Source: an uncultured bacterium
Lineage (GTDB): Bacteria > Planctomycetota > UBA1135 > GCA-002686595
Length of the DNA: 64,000 nucleotides
Direction of reading: 5' to 3'
Assembly: GCA_938075305.1 (NCBI GenBank)
Contig: CALJGV010000004.1
Location: 62,001-126,000, forward strand
Position numbers and translations under genes: made by a program
The notes under the pieces: model-generated
Databases searched by the model: none
Seen by the model: only the letters and a program-made list of their open reading frames with translations
What the model was told of the DNA's origin: nothing
In this document: positions 1-9,134 of the stretch, piece by piece
How positions within the stretch are numbered: position 1 is the stretch's first letter
Layout: the number at the start of each line of letters is the position of its first letter

Positions 1-140
1 TGACCGCGGCGCGACACGGGATGCGGACCGTTGACGTCGGCTGCGCCCAGCTCTCCATGCACAGCGCAAGAGAGCTCTGCGGCGTCAAGGACCCCGCGTG
101 GATGGTGTCAGCCCTCGGCGAGATGTTCCTGATGGCCTGA
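1..140 (+). CDS. M18 family metalloaminopeptidase, C-terminal end (partial)
   Basis: The gene enters from the left edge; codons are in frame from position 3 and end at TGA 138-140. The 45 visible residues contain [15 protein letters not shown] and a hydrophobic tail. This is the characteristic C-terminus of M18 aspartyl/broad-specificity aminopeptidases, where the MHS histidine is a zinc ligand. The enzyme removes N-terminal residues from peptides in the cytoplasm. It converges on the minus-strand ATP-grasp-like gene, and the two coding ends overlap by 33 bases. The match is short but distinctive. Confidence 0.85.
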   Translation, partial: TAARHGMRTVDVGCAQLSMHSARELCGVKDPAWMVSALGEMFLMA

Positions 141-1073
141 CGCCGGCTGCATCAGCTCGGGCGCTCCGCGGGCGAAGTGGAGCGTCCACCGGGCGTTGAT
201 GTCGGTCCCGACCTGAAGGCAGACCACCCCGTCGGACCGTCGCCAACGGAAGGCGTCCACGCCGAAGGGACCGAAGTAGTCCAGTCCGCGGAGTCTGGCG
301 CCCACCTCGAGCGCGGAGTCCTCCATTCGCGCCCGCTCCTGTTCGGACAGCGGCGCGGCCCCCCCGCCGGGCGCGGATTCGCCCACCGAGCGCCAGCAGA
401 TCGGCGACCCAGACCGCAGCTCACCGCCGCGGTGAACCCACCCGTGGATGGAGTACTCCTCGACGACGTCCACCAGGGGCTGCACCTCGATCGGGCCCTG
501 CTCCAGGGCGGAGGTGGCCCACGACGCGACCCCCGCATTCCAGCCCTCCGCGACGAGCCTGCCTCCGCCGGCGCACGAGAGCGACCGGCGCAGCACCCAG
601 GCCGACCGGACCGAAGCTCCAAGCCCACTCCGGGGCAGCGGAGCCTCCCCGAGCGCCGCGCGCAGGTCGGGCAGGGAGTCGGCCACCGAGGCCCCTGGGA
701 GCGGGTCCAGGGAGGCGAAGGTCTCCCGTGCGTTGGCCGCGATCAGCGCCTCCAAGGGGGGCCCTTCGAGCGCGAGGCCCGCCCTCGCCATGGCCGCCTT
801 TGCCGAAGGTGTGGGCGACCAGGCCCGAGGGGTGACCCCGGACAGGTCCTGGTCCGGAGGCGAGCCCTTTGCACCTGCGCCCGGAGACCCAGGATCGAGG
901 ACCAGGTCCCTGGGGCCGACCCATCCGCCCTCCTCGATTCCTCTCGCGAGCTGCGCCGTGGCGGCGGCCTGCCGCCGCCGGGCAAGAGCGCCGGCGGGCC
1001 TCGGCGCAGATCCGCTCCGCAGCGCCGCTAGCTCCGCCTCGGCGTCAAGATTGAAGAGCCAGGCGACCCTCAC
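108..1073 (-). CDS. ATP-grasp-like protein, coupled to DUF455 gene
   Basis: The 321-residue protein starts at GTG 1073-1071, which overlaps the stop of the DUF455 gene (GTGA), so translation is probably coupled. The longer open frame back to 1220 lies inside the upstream gene and is rejected. The last 120 residues look like an ATP-grasp C-terminal lobe: a segment [15 protein letters not shown], then FGPFGVDAF, then DINARWT, which resembles the family's metal-binding E-x-N-A-R segment with Asp for Glu. WVLRRS sits where a nucleotide-binding lysine segment would be. ATP-grasp enzymes join a carboxylate to an amine or thiol with ATP; the substrate here is unknown. The N-terminal half is not recognisable. 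Confidence 0.55.
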   Translation of the reverse strand: MRVAWLFNLDAEAELAALRSGSAPRPAGALARRRQAAATAQLARGIEEGGWVGPRDLVLDPGSPGAGAKGSPPDQDLSGVTPRAWSPTPSAKAAMARAGLALEGPPLEALIAANARETFASLDPLPGASVADSLPDLRAALGEAPLPRSGLGASVRSAWVLRRSLSCAGGGRLVAEGWNAGVASWATSALEQGPIEVQPLVDVVEEYSIHGWVHRGGELRSGSPICWRSVGESAPGGGAAPLSEQERARMEDSALEVGARLRGLDYFGPFGVDAFRWRRSDGVVCLQVGTDINARWTLHFARGAPELMQPASGHQEHLAEG

Positions 1074-1975
1074 CGCTCCGAGGGGCTGCTCGTGGTGCCC
1101 GAGGCCTCCAGCCGGTCGAGGAACGTCTCCGAGAGTCCTGCCTTCCCGCGCCGGACGCGGTCCAGGGGATGGCCCCGGAGCACCGCCGGCGTGAGGGGTG
1201 CGGGCAGCTCGGCAGCCCACCGCTCAAAGTCAGGACCGGCCTCGGGCGCCGCCCCGGACCACTCCGTGAACCAGCGCGCGGCGAAGTGCACATGGGAGAC
1301 CTCCTCCCGACCGACACGCGCCACCAGCTCGGCGCTGACGGTGTCCCCCGCGTCCCTCAGAAGTCGGTCGAACCGGTGGGCATGCTCCAAATTCCCGCCC
1401 TCGAAGCCCAGCCCCATGAGCGCGACGTACTGGAGCGGGGACTCGCAGGCGAGCGTCCGCTCCCAGAACCAATCCCTGACCGCGTGCTGCCCGTAGCCCG
1501 AGCCCAGGGCCTCAACCCGCGAGGCGTACGCTGCCGCGTGACGCACCTCGTCAAGCATCACCGAGAAGAGCCCTTCCCGGAACTCGAGGGGCGTCTCGGG
1601 GAAGGCAAGGATGGCCCATCCGCACAGCTCCGCAGCCTGGATCTCGTGGTGGATGAAGACGTGGAGGAGGCGGGCCACCGCCGAGGTCTCCCGCAGAGCC
1701 CCCGGCCTTGGGATTCGGTCGGCCCGCGGACTGACTCGCAAGCCGGGGTCCCGTCCCGGGCCGCCCAGTCGCAGGGGCCGCGCCGCGGAGTCCGCGGTGA
1801 AGGAGTCCGGCGGGGCCGGAGGGCGCAGCTTGAGGGTCGAGCTCTCGGCGGCGACGTAGGCTCGAATCCAATCCTCCCTTGCGGGTCCCCACCTGAGCGC
1901 CTCGCCTTCCGACACCCCCGAGCGAACTGGCCCGGGTACGTCATCCAGCCCGTCCACCTCTTGCTCAGGAGCCAA
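1070..1975 (-). CDS. DUF455 ferritin-like putative diiron protein
   Basis: The 301-residue protein matches DUF455, a ferritin-like family of unknown function. Likely metal ligands are E111 and E116 (HHEIQAAEL), E143 and H146 (DEVRHA), E192, E197 and H198 (FEGGNLEH), and E224, E225 and H228 (REEVSHV). This Glu/ExxH spacing over a helical bundle is typical of carboxylate-bridged diiron proteins, so an oxidase or hydroxylase role is plausible but unproven. The first 80 residues are proline-rich and probably less ordered. It overlaps the SUI1 gene upstream by 11 bases and the ATP-grasp-like gene downstream by 4. No substrate can be named. Confidence 0.8.
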   Translation of the reverse strand: MAPEQEVDGLDDVPGPVRSGVSEGEALRWGPAREDWIRAYVAAESSTLKLRPPAPPDSFTADSAARPLRLGGPGRDPGLRVSPRADRIPRPGALRETSAVARLLHVFIHHEIQAAELCGWAILAFPETPLEFREGLFSVMLDEVRHAAAYASRVEALGSGYGQHAVRDWFWERTLACESPLQYVALMGLGFEGGNLEHAHRFDRLLRDAGDTVSAELVARVGREEVSHVHFAARWFTEWSGAAPEAGPDFERWAAELPAPLTPAVLRGHPLDRVRRGKAGLSETFLDRLEASGTTSSPSER

Positions 1976-2378
1976 CGGTCACCCTCGCGCCATCCGCCTC
2001 CAGCAAGGCCCGCACTCGACCTGAGAGCTCGCCCTGCACCACGATCTCACCGCCCTTGGCACGCGCTCCCGTCCCCAGTCGCTGCCCGAGGCTCCTCGCC
2101 ACCTCAGCGAGCCGCGCCTCGCTCTCCCCCGCACGGGGCGAGACGATCGTCACCACCTTCCCCCCGCGGCCCTTGCGCTCCTTTCGAACCAGCCAATCGG
2201 AACCCGCGAGCTCAGCGGCGGCCTCCCCCTCGCCCTCCACGGACTTGGGGGGGGCCGTGAGGTCCGCCCCATGACCCTGGGCGTCGGGCTGCGGGGATCC
2301 ACCGCGTAACGCCGCGAAGGGGTTATGGGTGAGTCCATCCCCCGCGTCGCCGCTCAAGTCCAACCTGCGCTTGCTCAT
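1965..2378 (-). CDS. yciH: SUI1/eIF1-family translation factor, YciH-like
   Basis: The 137-residue protein ends in a SUI1 domain (about residues 65-137). It contains the basic loop RKGRGGKVVT, GTGARAKGGEIVVQGE and a final strand GARVTV. Family members bind the small ribosomal subunit near the P site and can influence start-codon fidelity; bacterial YciH is a proposed translation inhibitor under stress. The N-terminal 60 residues are low-complexity. It is the first gene of the minus-strand operon with the DUF455 and ATP-grasp-like genes. The start is ATG 2378 (MSKRR), as is usual in bacterial YciH proteins. Confidence 0.88.
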   Translation of the reverse strand: MSKRRLDLSGDAGDGLTHNPFAALRGGSPQPDAQGHGADLTAPPKSVEGEGEAAAELAGSDWLVRKERKGRGGKVVTIVSPRAGESEARLAEVARSLGQRLGTGARAKGGEIVVQGELSGRVRALLEADGARVTVGS

Positions 2379-2621
2379 GCTCCGATCTTCCTCCGGCCCC
2401 GAATTTGACCGTAAGGACGGCTCAGCGCCAGGCTTGGATCACTTTGAGATGAATCCTGCCACCAGGGGTAGATTCCCCGATCCTCCACAGCCGCGTAGGG
2501 GTAATCATGAGGTGGACGCTTTGTGCCCCCAGAAGGGCGCGGAGTTCGCCATCAATCCGCCACAGGACAGCGGCCGCACCGCGCCCTGTGCTTTTCTGAC
2601 CTCTCTTCGCAGACCCACGGC

Positions 2622-3638
2622 ATGACTCTCCTTCAGCCCAAAGGGACGACCTTCAAGCTCGCGAGCTTCGCATCGCTTGCCCTCCTTGCCTCCGCCCAGC
2701 GCGCCGACGCGCAGGGCGTCTTCTTGCAGCAGTCCAACGACGTGGTCGCCATCCAGATGGAGTCCGCCACCCCGCCCGGTGGCTGGAACCTCAGCACCGC
2801 GACCCCGGGCTACACCGGGGACGGCTACTTCGAGTGGACGGGGCCGAACTACTTCTTCAACTCGGGGAACGGGCTGTTCGGCTTCGACTTCGAGATCTCC
2901 ACCTCCGGCACGCACAAGATCTCGATCTACAACCGTCACGAGGACCCCGATCCCACCGAGGACAACGACACCTGGATCCGCATCGATGGCGGCACCTGGA
3001 AGAAGGCCTTCTCGAACATGCCCAGCAGCGTCGGGAACTGGACCTGGGAGACCCGCCTCTCGCCCGGCGGCGGACAGTTGACCTACACCCTCTCACCGGG
3101 CCTGCACCGCGTGGAATTCTCAGGCCGGTCCAACGGATTCAAGATGGACCGGGTGCACATCTATCCCTCGTCCGTCGGTGGCACGAGCATCAACATCCCC
3201 GAGTCCCCTCAGCGCTTCGGTACCTCCTACTGCACGACCGTCGCCAACAGCACCGGCGTGGTCTCCACGCTCGAGGCCATCGGCTCCCCCATCGCCTCCC
3301 GCAACGACCTGACGCTCCACGGCATGGACCTCCCGGCAAACTCGGTCGGGTACTTCGCGGTCGCGAGAACCCAGTTCTTCTTCCCGAACCCCGGGGGGAG
3401 CACGGGCAACGTCTGCCTCGGGGCCAACATCGGCCGCTACCTCGGGACCGTGCTCACCACCGATTCCGCGGGCCGCATCTCCATGCCCGTGAACCTCGCC
3501 GCGGTGCCACAGCCCACCGGATCGCAGCCGACGCTCGCCGGAGAGACCTGGAATTTCCAGTACTGGCACCGTGACGTGAACTCGGGCGGCGGAACCACCT
3601 CCAACTTCAGCCGCGGATTGGAAATCAATTTCGAGTGA
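2622..3638 (+). CDS. Secreted protein with carbohydrate-binding-like domain and planctomycete-type C-terminal domain
   Basis: The start at ATG 2622 gives a signal peptide (MTLLQPK, a hydrophobic stretch, cleavage near DAQG); the earlier start at 2523 would bury it. The 338-residue protein has an N-terminal beta-rich domain with HKISIYNRH, EDNDTWIRIDGG and HRVEFSGRSNGFKMDRV, like galactose-binding or CBM6/malectin-like folds. The C-terminal domain has a YC start, ANSTG, GNVCLG, IGRYLG, ETWNFQYWHRD and SNFS. I associate that pattern, from memory, with secreted proteins of Saltatorellus/Poly30-type Planctomycetes. Its role may be surface retention; this is inference. No catalytic motif is visible. 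Confidence 0.65.
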   Translation: MTLLQPKGTTFKLASFASLALLASAQRADAQGVFLQQSNDVVAIQMESATPPGGWNLSTATPGYTGDGYFEWTGPNYFFNSGNGLFGFDFEISTSGTHKISIYNRHEDPDPTEDNDTWIRIDGGTWKKAFSNMPSSVGNWTWETRLSPGGGQLTYTLSPGLHRVEFSGRSNGFKMDRVHIYPSSVGGTSINIPESPQRFGTSYCTTVANSTGVVSTLEAIGSPIASRNDLTLHGMDLPANSVGYFAVARTQFFFPNPGGSTGNVCLGANIGRYLGTVLTTDSAGRISMPVNLAAVPQPTGSQPTLAGETWNFQYWHRDVNSGGGTTSNFSRGLEINFE

Positions 3639-3680
3639 CCCGGACTCGTGGGGGCCACATCCCCTGCCCGGAAACAAGCG

Positions 3681-3707
3681 GAGCCCGGCCCCCTCAGGGC
3701 CGGGCTC
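3681..3707 (+). terminator. Hairpin terminator after the secreted protein gene
   Basis: GAGCCCGGCC (3681-3690) pairs perfectly with GGCCGGGCTC (3698-3707) around a CCCTCAG loop and is followed by TGTCGTTT. The same 10-bp stem recurs at 12834-12861. Confidence 0.65.
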
Positions 3708-3756
3708 TGTCGTTTAAGCTCAGCCGGGTCACCCTCAGTCCCGGGGGTGCACGGCA

Positions 3757-4356
3757 ATGGCAGAGGTCACGCAGCTACTCCAGGCGCTCAAGGCGGGCGA
3801 CGACGCCAGCGATGAGCTGATCGAGGCCGTCTACGGCGAGCTACGCAGGCTCGCCGCCACCAAGCTCGCGAGGGAGAGGGGGCAGACCCTGCAGGCCACC
3901 GCCCTGGTGCACGAGGCATGGATGCGCATCGCCGGGCCGCCAGAGCAAACGGGCGCCACGCAGCTTCGCTTCGAGAACCGCGCCCACTTCCTCGGCGCGG
4001 CCGCCGAGGCCATGAGACGGATCCTGATCGAACGGGCTCGGCGCAGGCACAGCCTCCGCCATGGCGGCGCCCACGGCCGGGTGGAGCTCGAGCCTGACGC
4101 GCTCGTGGAGCTCCCACCGACGACGGACCTGCTCGAGCTCGACGAGGCCCTCCAGCGGCTCGCCGCCATGGATCCCGCCTACGGGAAGTTGGTGGAGCTC
4201 CGCTTCTTCGCGGGGCTGTCGATCGTCGAGGCCGCCGAGGTCCTCGGTGTCTCGCGGGCCACTGCCGATCGCAGCTGGGCATTCGCGCGGGCCTGGCTCT
4301 TCAAGGAGCTCAACGACTCCCGCGTTGGCGAAGCTGACGGGGATGGGGCCGAGTGA
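3757..4356 (+). CDS. ECF-like RNA polymerase sigma factor (kinase-linked type)
   Basis: The 199-residue sigma-70-family protein shows region 2 in QTLQATALVHEAWMRI and ENRAHFLGAAAEAMRRILIERARR. Region 4 contains a helix-turn-helix in LSIVEAAEVLGVSRATAD. These are hallmarks of the ECF group common in Planctomycetes and Acidobacteria (TIGR02999-like), which is usually encoded beside a Ser/Thr kinase. That is the case here: its stop overlaps the kinase GTG start by 4 bases. No anti-sigma factor is adjacent, so the kinase is the likely regulator, probably by phosphorylation; this is inference. Confidence 0.9.
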   Translation: MAEVTQLLQALKAGDDASDELIEAVYGELRRLAATKLARERGQTLQATALVHEAWMRIAGPPEQTGATQLRFENRAHFLGAAAEAMRRILIERARRRHSLRHGGAHGRVELEPDALVELPPTTDLLELDEALQRLAAMDPAYGKLVELRFFAGLSIVEAAEVLGVSRATADRSWAFARAWLFKELNDSRVGEADGDGAE

Positions 4357-7157
4357 CCGGACAGCCGAGAACGGGCGCCCCCCGCCCATCCACGCCCGAG
4401 CCGAGCCTCCCCGCCCTCGAGCGGCTCTTCGCTGGCGCGCTGAATCGGCCCGCAGGGCCGGCCAGGGGGCGATGGCTTAAGAACGCCGCCGGGCATGATC
4501 CCGACCTCATCGCGGAGGTCACCTCCCTCATCGAGGCCCACGAGGCATCCACCGGCTTCCTCGAGTCCGGCGCCGTCGTGGAGTCCCCTGGGCCCGCGGC
4601 CGCCGAGGAGGTCAAGGTCGGCTCCACCGTCGGCCCGTATCGCCTCGAGGAGGAGCTCGGCGAGGGGGGCTTCGGGGTGGTCTTCCGCGCCGTGCAGGAG
4701 GTGCCCCTGCGCCGGGAGGTGGCCCTGAAGGTCATCAAGCTCGGAATGGACACGCGCCAGGTGATCGCTCGCTTCGAGGCCGAGCGGCAAGCCCTCGCGC
4801 TCCTCGATCATCCGTCCATCGCGCGGGTGCTCGACGCAGGGGCGACGGATCGGGGCCGGCCCTACTTCGTCATGGACCTCGCGCCGGGGCAGCCCATCAC
4901 GGCCTACTGCGATGCCCACCGGCTCTCGATCCGCGAGCGGATCGAGGTCTTCTTGGACCTGTGCGCGGCGATCCAACACGCGCACCAACGCGGCGTCATC
5001 CACCGCGACATCAAGCCCAGCAATGTGCTCGTGGTTCCGCTGGAGGGGCGCGCAGTTCCCAAGGTGATCGACTTCGGCATTGCCAAGGCCACAAGCTCAG
5101 ACTTCGGTGGCGGGACGCTCTTCACGGAGATGGGCCAGGTCATCGGGACCCCCGTGTACATGAGCCCTGAGCAGGCCTCGGGGAGTTCGGACATCGACAC
5201 CCGGACCGACGTTTACAGCCTCGGCGTCCTCCTGCACGAGCTGCTGACAGGTGAGACGCCCTTCTCCACGGAGGAGCTCCGGGAACACGTGAGCGGTGGA
5301 GACATCGCCACCTTCCTCGCCGAGAGCATCCCGTCGCCGATGGCCTCGCGGATCGACCCCAATGCCGCGGCCACGGCGGAGCTCGGGCAGCGCCGGCGCT
5401 GCACCCCAACAGAGCTCCGCCGGAGCCTGCGCGGGGACCTGGAGAACATCGTCCACTGCGCCCTCGCCCCCGAACGGGACCGCCGCTACGAGTCCGCCGC
5501 AGCCTTCGCACGGGACCTGGCACGACTGCTCGGCAACCGCCCCATCGAGGCGGCGCCGCCCTCCGCGTTCTACCGCACGGTGAAGTTCCTCCGCCGCCAT
5601 CGGGTCGCTGCCATCGCGAGCACTGCGGTCTTCGCCGCGCTCGTCACGGGCCTCGCGGTGGCCTTCCAATCCCTGAGCGCCCGCCGCGACCAGGCCGCGG
5701 TGCTCCGGGAGATCTTCTCCGCCACGCGTTACGCCGACGCCCCGGACGAGGGCGCAGGCGAGGTACGCGACATGCAGACAGCCGAGCTCGACCGGATGGT
5801 GACCCGCGCCTTCGGAGCCGGCGACGCCATCCGCGTCGATGCGCTGGGGACCCTCGCCGACCGCCTCATCAGCGCTGGGCAGCTCGAGGCGGCTCTCGAG
5901 GCCCAGAACGCTGCGCTCATCGCGGCGCGGTCCATTCACGGTGACGCCTCCATCCAAGCGGTCAGGCAGCAGGCCGCCCTGGGCCTGCTCCACGCGCGTC
6001 GGGGAGATCGGATGCAGGCACGCGAGGAACTACTCGCCGCCCTGAGCATCGATCGCGCCCTCACAAGCCAGCCCTCCAATGTGCTCCACCAGGCGCGGCT
6101 CGAGCTGGCCGAGATCCTCGAGGACTCAGGGGACCGCGAGGGGGCGATCACGCTCCTGGAGGAGGCCGACCTGATCGCCGCAACGGTCGAGGCCGGCGAT
6201 GGCAGCCTACGCATCGAGGCGCTCGAGAAGCTCGTCGCCCTCGCCCGTCGAACCGGGGACGTGGGCCGGACCAAGGTCATCTTCGACCGGCTCATCGAGC
6301 AGTACGGACGCCGCTACGCCGAGGACAGCGCCTTCCTCGTGAGCCGCTATGTCGAGTACGCCACATGGCTCGCCAGCGTGGGGCTCGCGGAGGAGGCTTC
6401 CCTGCCCCTGGATGTCGCCCTGGACTCCCTGGACCGCACGGCGGCGCCGCCCATCGGCCTCCTCTTCGACACGGTCTCCACCCTGAACCGCGTCTACGCC
6501 CAGGACCCCTCACTCGCCACCGACAGCGCCGCGCGCGCGAGCCTCAACCGCGAGGTGGAGGTCGCACGAGAGCGCTTCTCCCCCGAGGCCACCGAGTACC
6601 TCGACACCCTGGCCCGCTGCGCGGCGGACTTCCAGCGTCGGGGCGACATTGGAAGATCCACCGAGCTGCTCAACGAGCGCTTCGAGCGCTTCGAGGCGTT
6701 GACGGGCGGGAACGAACTCGCGGAGGCGACGCAGCGAGCCCGCACCGACCTGGCCGAGGAGCTGTTGAAGCGAGCTGACGCCGTCCGCCGACAGACCGGC
6801 CTCCCCCTCAACACCTACCGCGCCGCCCGGCAGGCCGCGGAGCTCGTGGCGCCCTACTTTCCGGGTAATCGCAATCACCTCGAGACTCGGCTGGTCCTCG
6901 CCACCCGCACGGGGGAGTTCTCCCAGATGCTCTCCCTGCTCGAGGAGTTCGAACGCGCGAGCGGCGTCACCGGCGTGCATCCGCTCACCCTGGCCATGCA
7001 AGCCATCGCCTTCCACCAGACCCCTGCCACCCAGCGCCTGGCGCGCCAGACCCTGAGCCGGGCTCAGGAGCTGGCGAGGCGGCCCGAGTTCGTCTCTCTC
7101 CCCGGCCTCCAGGAGGCCCTCGAGTGGGCCGCGGAGACGATCTACGGCGGCGGCTAG
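4353..7157 (+). CDS. Membrane Ser/Thr protein kinase with TPR-like sensor
   Basis: The 934-residue protein starts at GTG 4353 and overlaps the sigma gene. Kinase motifs are complete: glycine loop GEGGFGVVF (103-111), VALK lysine 126, HRDIKPSN (217-224), DFG (240-242) and GTPVYMSPEQ (265-274). A membrane helix lies near residues 420-442 (AIASTAVFAALVTGLAV). The roughly 490 residues after it are helical and TPR-like, and would be extracytoplasmic if there is a single helix. The protein probably senses the envelope and signals to the neighbouring sigma factor. It ends tail-to-tail with the next gene, overlapping by 4 bases. Confidence 0.92.
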   Translation: MTGQPRTGAPRPSTPEPSLPALERLFAGALNRPAGPARGRWLKNAAGHDPDLIAEVTSLIEAHEASTGFLESGAVVESPGPAAAEEVKVGSTVGPYRLEEELGEGGFGVVFRAVQEVPLRREVALKVIKLGMDTRQVIARFEAERQALALLDHPSIARVLDAGATDRGRPYFVMDLAPGQPITAYCDAHRLSIRERIEVFLDLCAAIQHAHQRGVIHRDIKPSNVLVVPLEGRAVPKVIDFGIAKATSSDFGGGTLFTEMGQVIGTPVYMSPEQASGSSDIDTRTDVYSLGVLLHELLTGETPFSTEELREHVSGGDIATFLAESIPSPMASRIDPNAAATAELGQRRRCTPTELRRSLRGDLENIVHCALAPERDRRYESAAAFARDLARLLGNRPIEAAPPSAFYRTVKFLRRHRVAAIASTAVFAALVTGLAVAFQSLSARRDQAAVLREIFSATRYADAPDEGAGEVRDMQTAELDRMVTRAFGAGDAIRVDALGTLADRLISAGQLEAALEAQNAALIAARSIHGDASIQAVRQQAALGLLHARRGDRMQAREELLAALSIDRALTSQPSNVLHQARLELAEILEDSGDREGAITLLEEADLIAATVEAGDGSLRIEALEKLVALARRTGDVGRTKVIFDRLIEQYGRRYAEDSAFLVSRYVEYATWLASVGLAEEASLPLDVALDSLDRTAAPPIGLLFDTVSTLNRVYAQDPSLATDSAARASLNREVEVARERFSPEATEYLDTLARCAADFQRRGDIGRSTELLNERFERFEALTGGNELAEATQRARTDLAEELLKRADAVRRQTGLPLNTYRAARQAAELVAPYFPGNRNHLETRLVLATRTGEFSQMLSLLEEFERASGVTGVHPLTLAMQAIAFHQTPATQRLARQTLSRAQELARRPEFVSLPGLQEALEWAAETIYGGG

Positions 7158-8785
7158 CGCGGGCCGGCTTCCGGCGAGGCCACCGAGAAGCCGGCGGCCT
7201 CGAAGCGCCCTGCGAGGTCCCGCCGCACGAGCAGGTTCACATGGCCCCCGAGGACGGGATAGCTCGCCCCGAGATAGGCCCTGTCGAGAGCTTCAGCTAG
7301 CTCCCTCGAGAGGAAGGGGGCACCGGCGAACTGGTCCGCGATCCGGGGATCGGAGAGCGCGGGGATGAGGGGGACGGTGGCAAGGGCCGCGGGGCGGACG
7401 CCCACAGGATCGAGGTGCATGGCCCCGACGCGCCGCTCCACGGCCAGCCCCACCGCGTCCCTCCCGAACTTCACCTGGCCCCGAGCCGGCGTCGCAGCCA
7501 CCTCGGCATCGGTGAGACCCGTGAGGTCCAACACGCGCACCTCGGGGCGGAACCACCTCACCCGCTGCAGATGCCGATGGGCCAGCACCTCCCCACCCAG
7601 CGCCTCCGCAGCCGCCTCAAGCGCGCGCTGCTCCGGCTGGAACACCTCGAGGCCCGCGGGGCCACCCAGGGCCCCCTCGAGCCGCTCGATCGCCGGGGGA
7701 CCGCCCTGGCCAGGGCCCACCAAGGCCACGACCTGGAGCAGCACGGCCACCCATCCCAAGCCGACCGCCTGCCCCAAGGCCCCCTTGAAGCTGGAGAGTC
7801 CGAGCCAGAGGGGGATCCCCACAGGCAGGGCCAGCCGCGCGCCGGCGTAGCTGTCGCCGCCCGAGGCCACCAGAACCGCCACTGCGAGCCCGGCGAGGCC
7901 AACGGCCGTCCTGCAGGGCGCCGAGCCTTCCGCTCCCCCGGCCGCCCGCTCCGCGCCTGCGCCTCGGCCGACGATCACCGCCAAGAGGGCCAGTGCCAGC
8001 CCACCCGGGCTCAGGAGCAGGTCCATCACATAGGCGCTGCCATCCATCCACTCCTGGAGCAGGTCGTCCGAGCGCTTGGCCCGATACGTGTTGGGGAGCC
8101 AGTCCCCGAACCGGAGCCACCGATAGGCGGTGACGGGCAAGACCATGAGCGCCGCGGCAACGGCGTGCCCACGGAGGCCCCTCTGCCGGGGCGGGCCAAG
8201 GGCCAGCCAGCTGGCCCCCAGCCCGAGGAGCATCCCCTCCGGCCGGATCCAGGCCAGCGCGGCACCCCAGACGATCGCCCGCCGCGGGGCCCGCTCCATT
8301 GCCGCGGCGACCGTCAGCAGCCAGACGAGGGCAAAGACCGGGCCCTCGAGCCGATAGGCGGCGCTCTCCAACAAGCCCGGCGTCCCCATGAGCCCGAAGG
8401 CACAGACCACCCACAGGCGCGCATTCTCTACGGTGGCAGAGAGCCACCGGACGCTCACGACCACAAACAGCAGGACCTCCACGAGCGCGAGCCATCCGGC
8501 CGACCGGAGCGGGTCCTGACCGCCTGCGACCACCAGGAGGGCCATCTTGAGCAAGACATCCGCCGGGCTCGTGCAGGAGTCCACAGGCACGGGTGTCCAG
8601 GCACCCTCGTCCACGTCCCCGAGGGAGCGCCGCGCCTCGGTGAGCACCACGAAGACGTCGTCGAGGCTCCCCGCGGGGGGTGCCACGGCCAACAGACCCA
8701 TGCCAGCCACCGCCACGCCGAGGGCGAGGAGCACGGTGGTCAGGGCCTGCCGAGGCCGATGGGATGGACGCTCCATGGGCCCCAT
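7154..8785 (-). CDS. Multi-pass membrane protein, GT-C glycosyltransferase-like
   Basis: The start at ATG 8785 has GGAG six bases upstream; the frame to 9064 has no such support. The 543 residues include about ten hydrophobic segments, an early acidic loop (SLDDVFVVL) and a C-terminal soluble part with LDLTGLTDAEV, KFGRDAVGL and HLDPVGV. A DD-type first loop and a GL-D-x-V tail are typical of GT-C enzymes using polyprenyl-phosphate sugars, including AftB-like arabinofuranosyltransferases. The donor and acceptor cannot be named. It is divergent from the large lipoprotein gene at 9135. Confidence 0.5.
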   Translation of the reverse strand: MGPMERPSHRPRQALTTVLLALGVAVAGMGLLAVAPPAGSLDDVFVVLTEARRSLGDVDEGAWTPVPVDSCTSPADVLLKMALLVVAGGQDPLRSAGWLALVEVLLFVVVSVRWLSATVENARLWVVCAFGLMGTPGLLESAAYRLEGPVFALVWLLTVAAAMERAPRRAIVWGAALAWIRPEGMLLGLGASWLALGPPRQRGLRGHAVAAALMVLPVTAYRWLRFGDWLPNTYRAKRSDDLLQEWMDGSAYVMDLLLSPGGLALALLAVIVGRGAGAERAAGGAEGSAPCRTAVGLAGLAVAVLVASGGDSYAGARLALPVGIPLWLGLSSFKGALGQAVGLGWVAVLLQVVALVGPGQGGPPAIERLEGALGGPAGLEVFQPEQRALEAAAEALGGEVLAHRHLQRVRWFRPEVRVLDLTGLTDAEVAATPARGQVKFGRDAVGLAVERRVGAMHLDPVGVRPAALATVPLIPALSDPRIADQFAGAPFLSRELAEALDRAYLGASYPVLGGHVNLLVRRDLAGRFEAAGFSVASPEAGPR

Positions 8786-9134
8786 TCTGCGCTCCGGGGG
8801 GTACGACACGAAGGGCCGCCCCGGGAACAGGCCCCTCCCCGGCCGCGCCCCGAGCGTCTGGATGTGCGAATCCGCACGACCAGGCGCTCCATGGTGCCCC
8901 GGACCGTGCTTTCCCGGCGGGAGTCCACGCCCTCGGCGTTGCCTCTGCTGGGCCCTGCACCTACCCTTTAGGCGCACGCCCGTCGCGCAGTGGCCCCCGT
9001 TCCTGTCGGTACGGGGATTGCTGATGTGTGGCACCTGCGTTTGAAGCCGAATCAGCCCTCCCACCCGGGGGATCTGGCCCCCAGGGGCCCTGGTGAGGCC
9101 TCGATCGCCACCCTCAATCCGATCTCGATCTTCG
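8786..9134. other. Divergent intergenic region (349 bases)
   Basis: This region separates the GT-C-like gene (-) from the large lipoprotein gene (+). It holds the promoter candidate at 8939-8967 and about 160 bases of likely 5' leader. No credible small gene is seen. Confidence 0.6.
8939..8967 (+). promoter_or_regulatory. Sigma-70-like promoter candidate for the large lipoprotein
   Basis: TTGCCT (8939-8944) and TACCCT (8962-8967) are separated by 17 bases. The segment CCTGCACCTACCCT is nearly identical to the -10 region at 46113-46126 (CCTGCACCTATCCT), which supports a shared promoter type. Confidence 0.5.

Noticed and set aside
7415..8971. Plus-strand 518-codon open frame over the GT-C gene
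   Set aside because: It is proline/histidine/arginine-rich and has no family motif; the opposite strand codes membrane helices.
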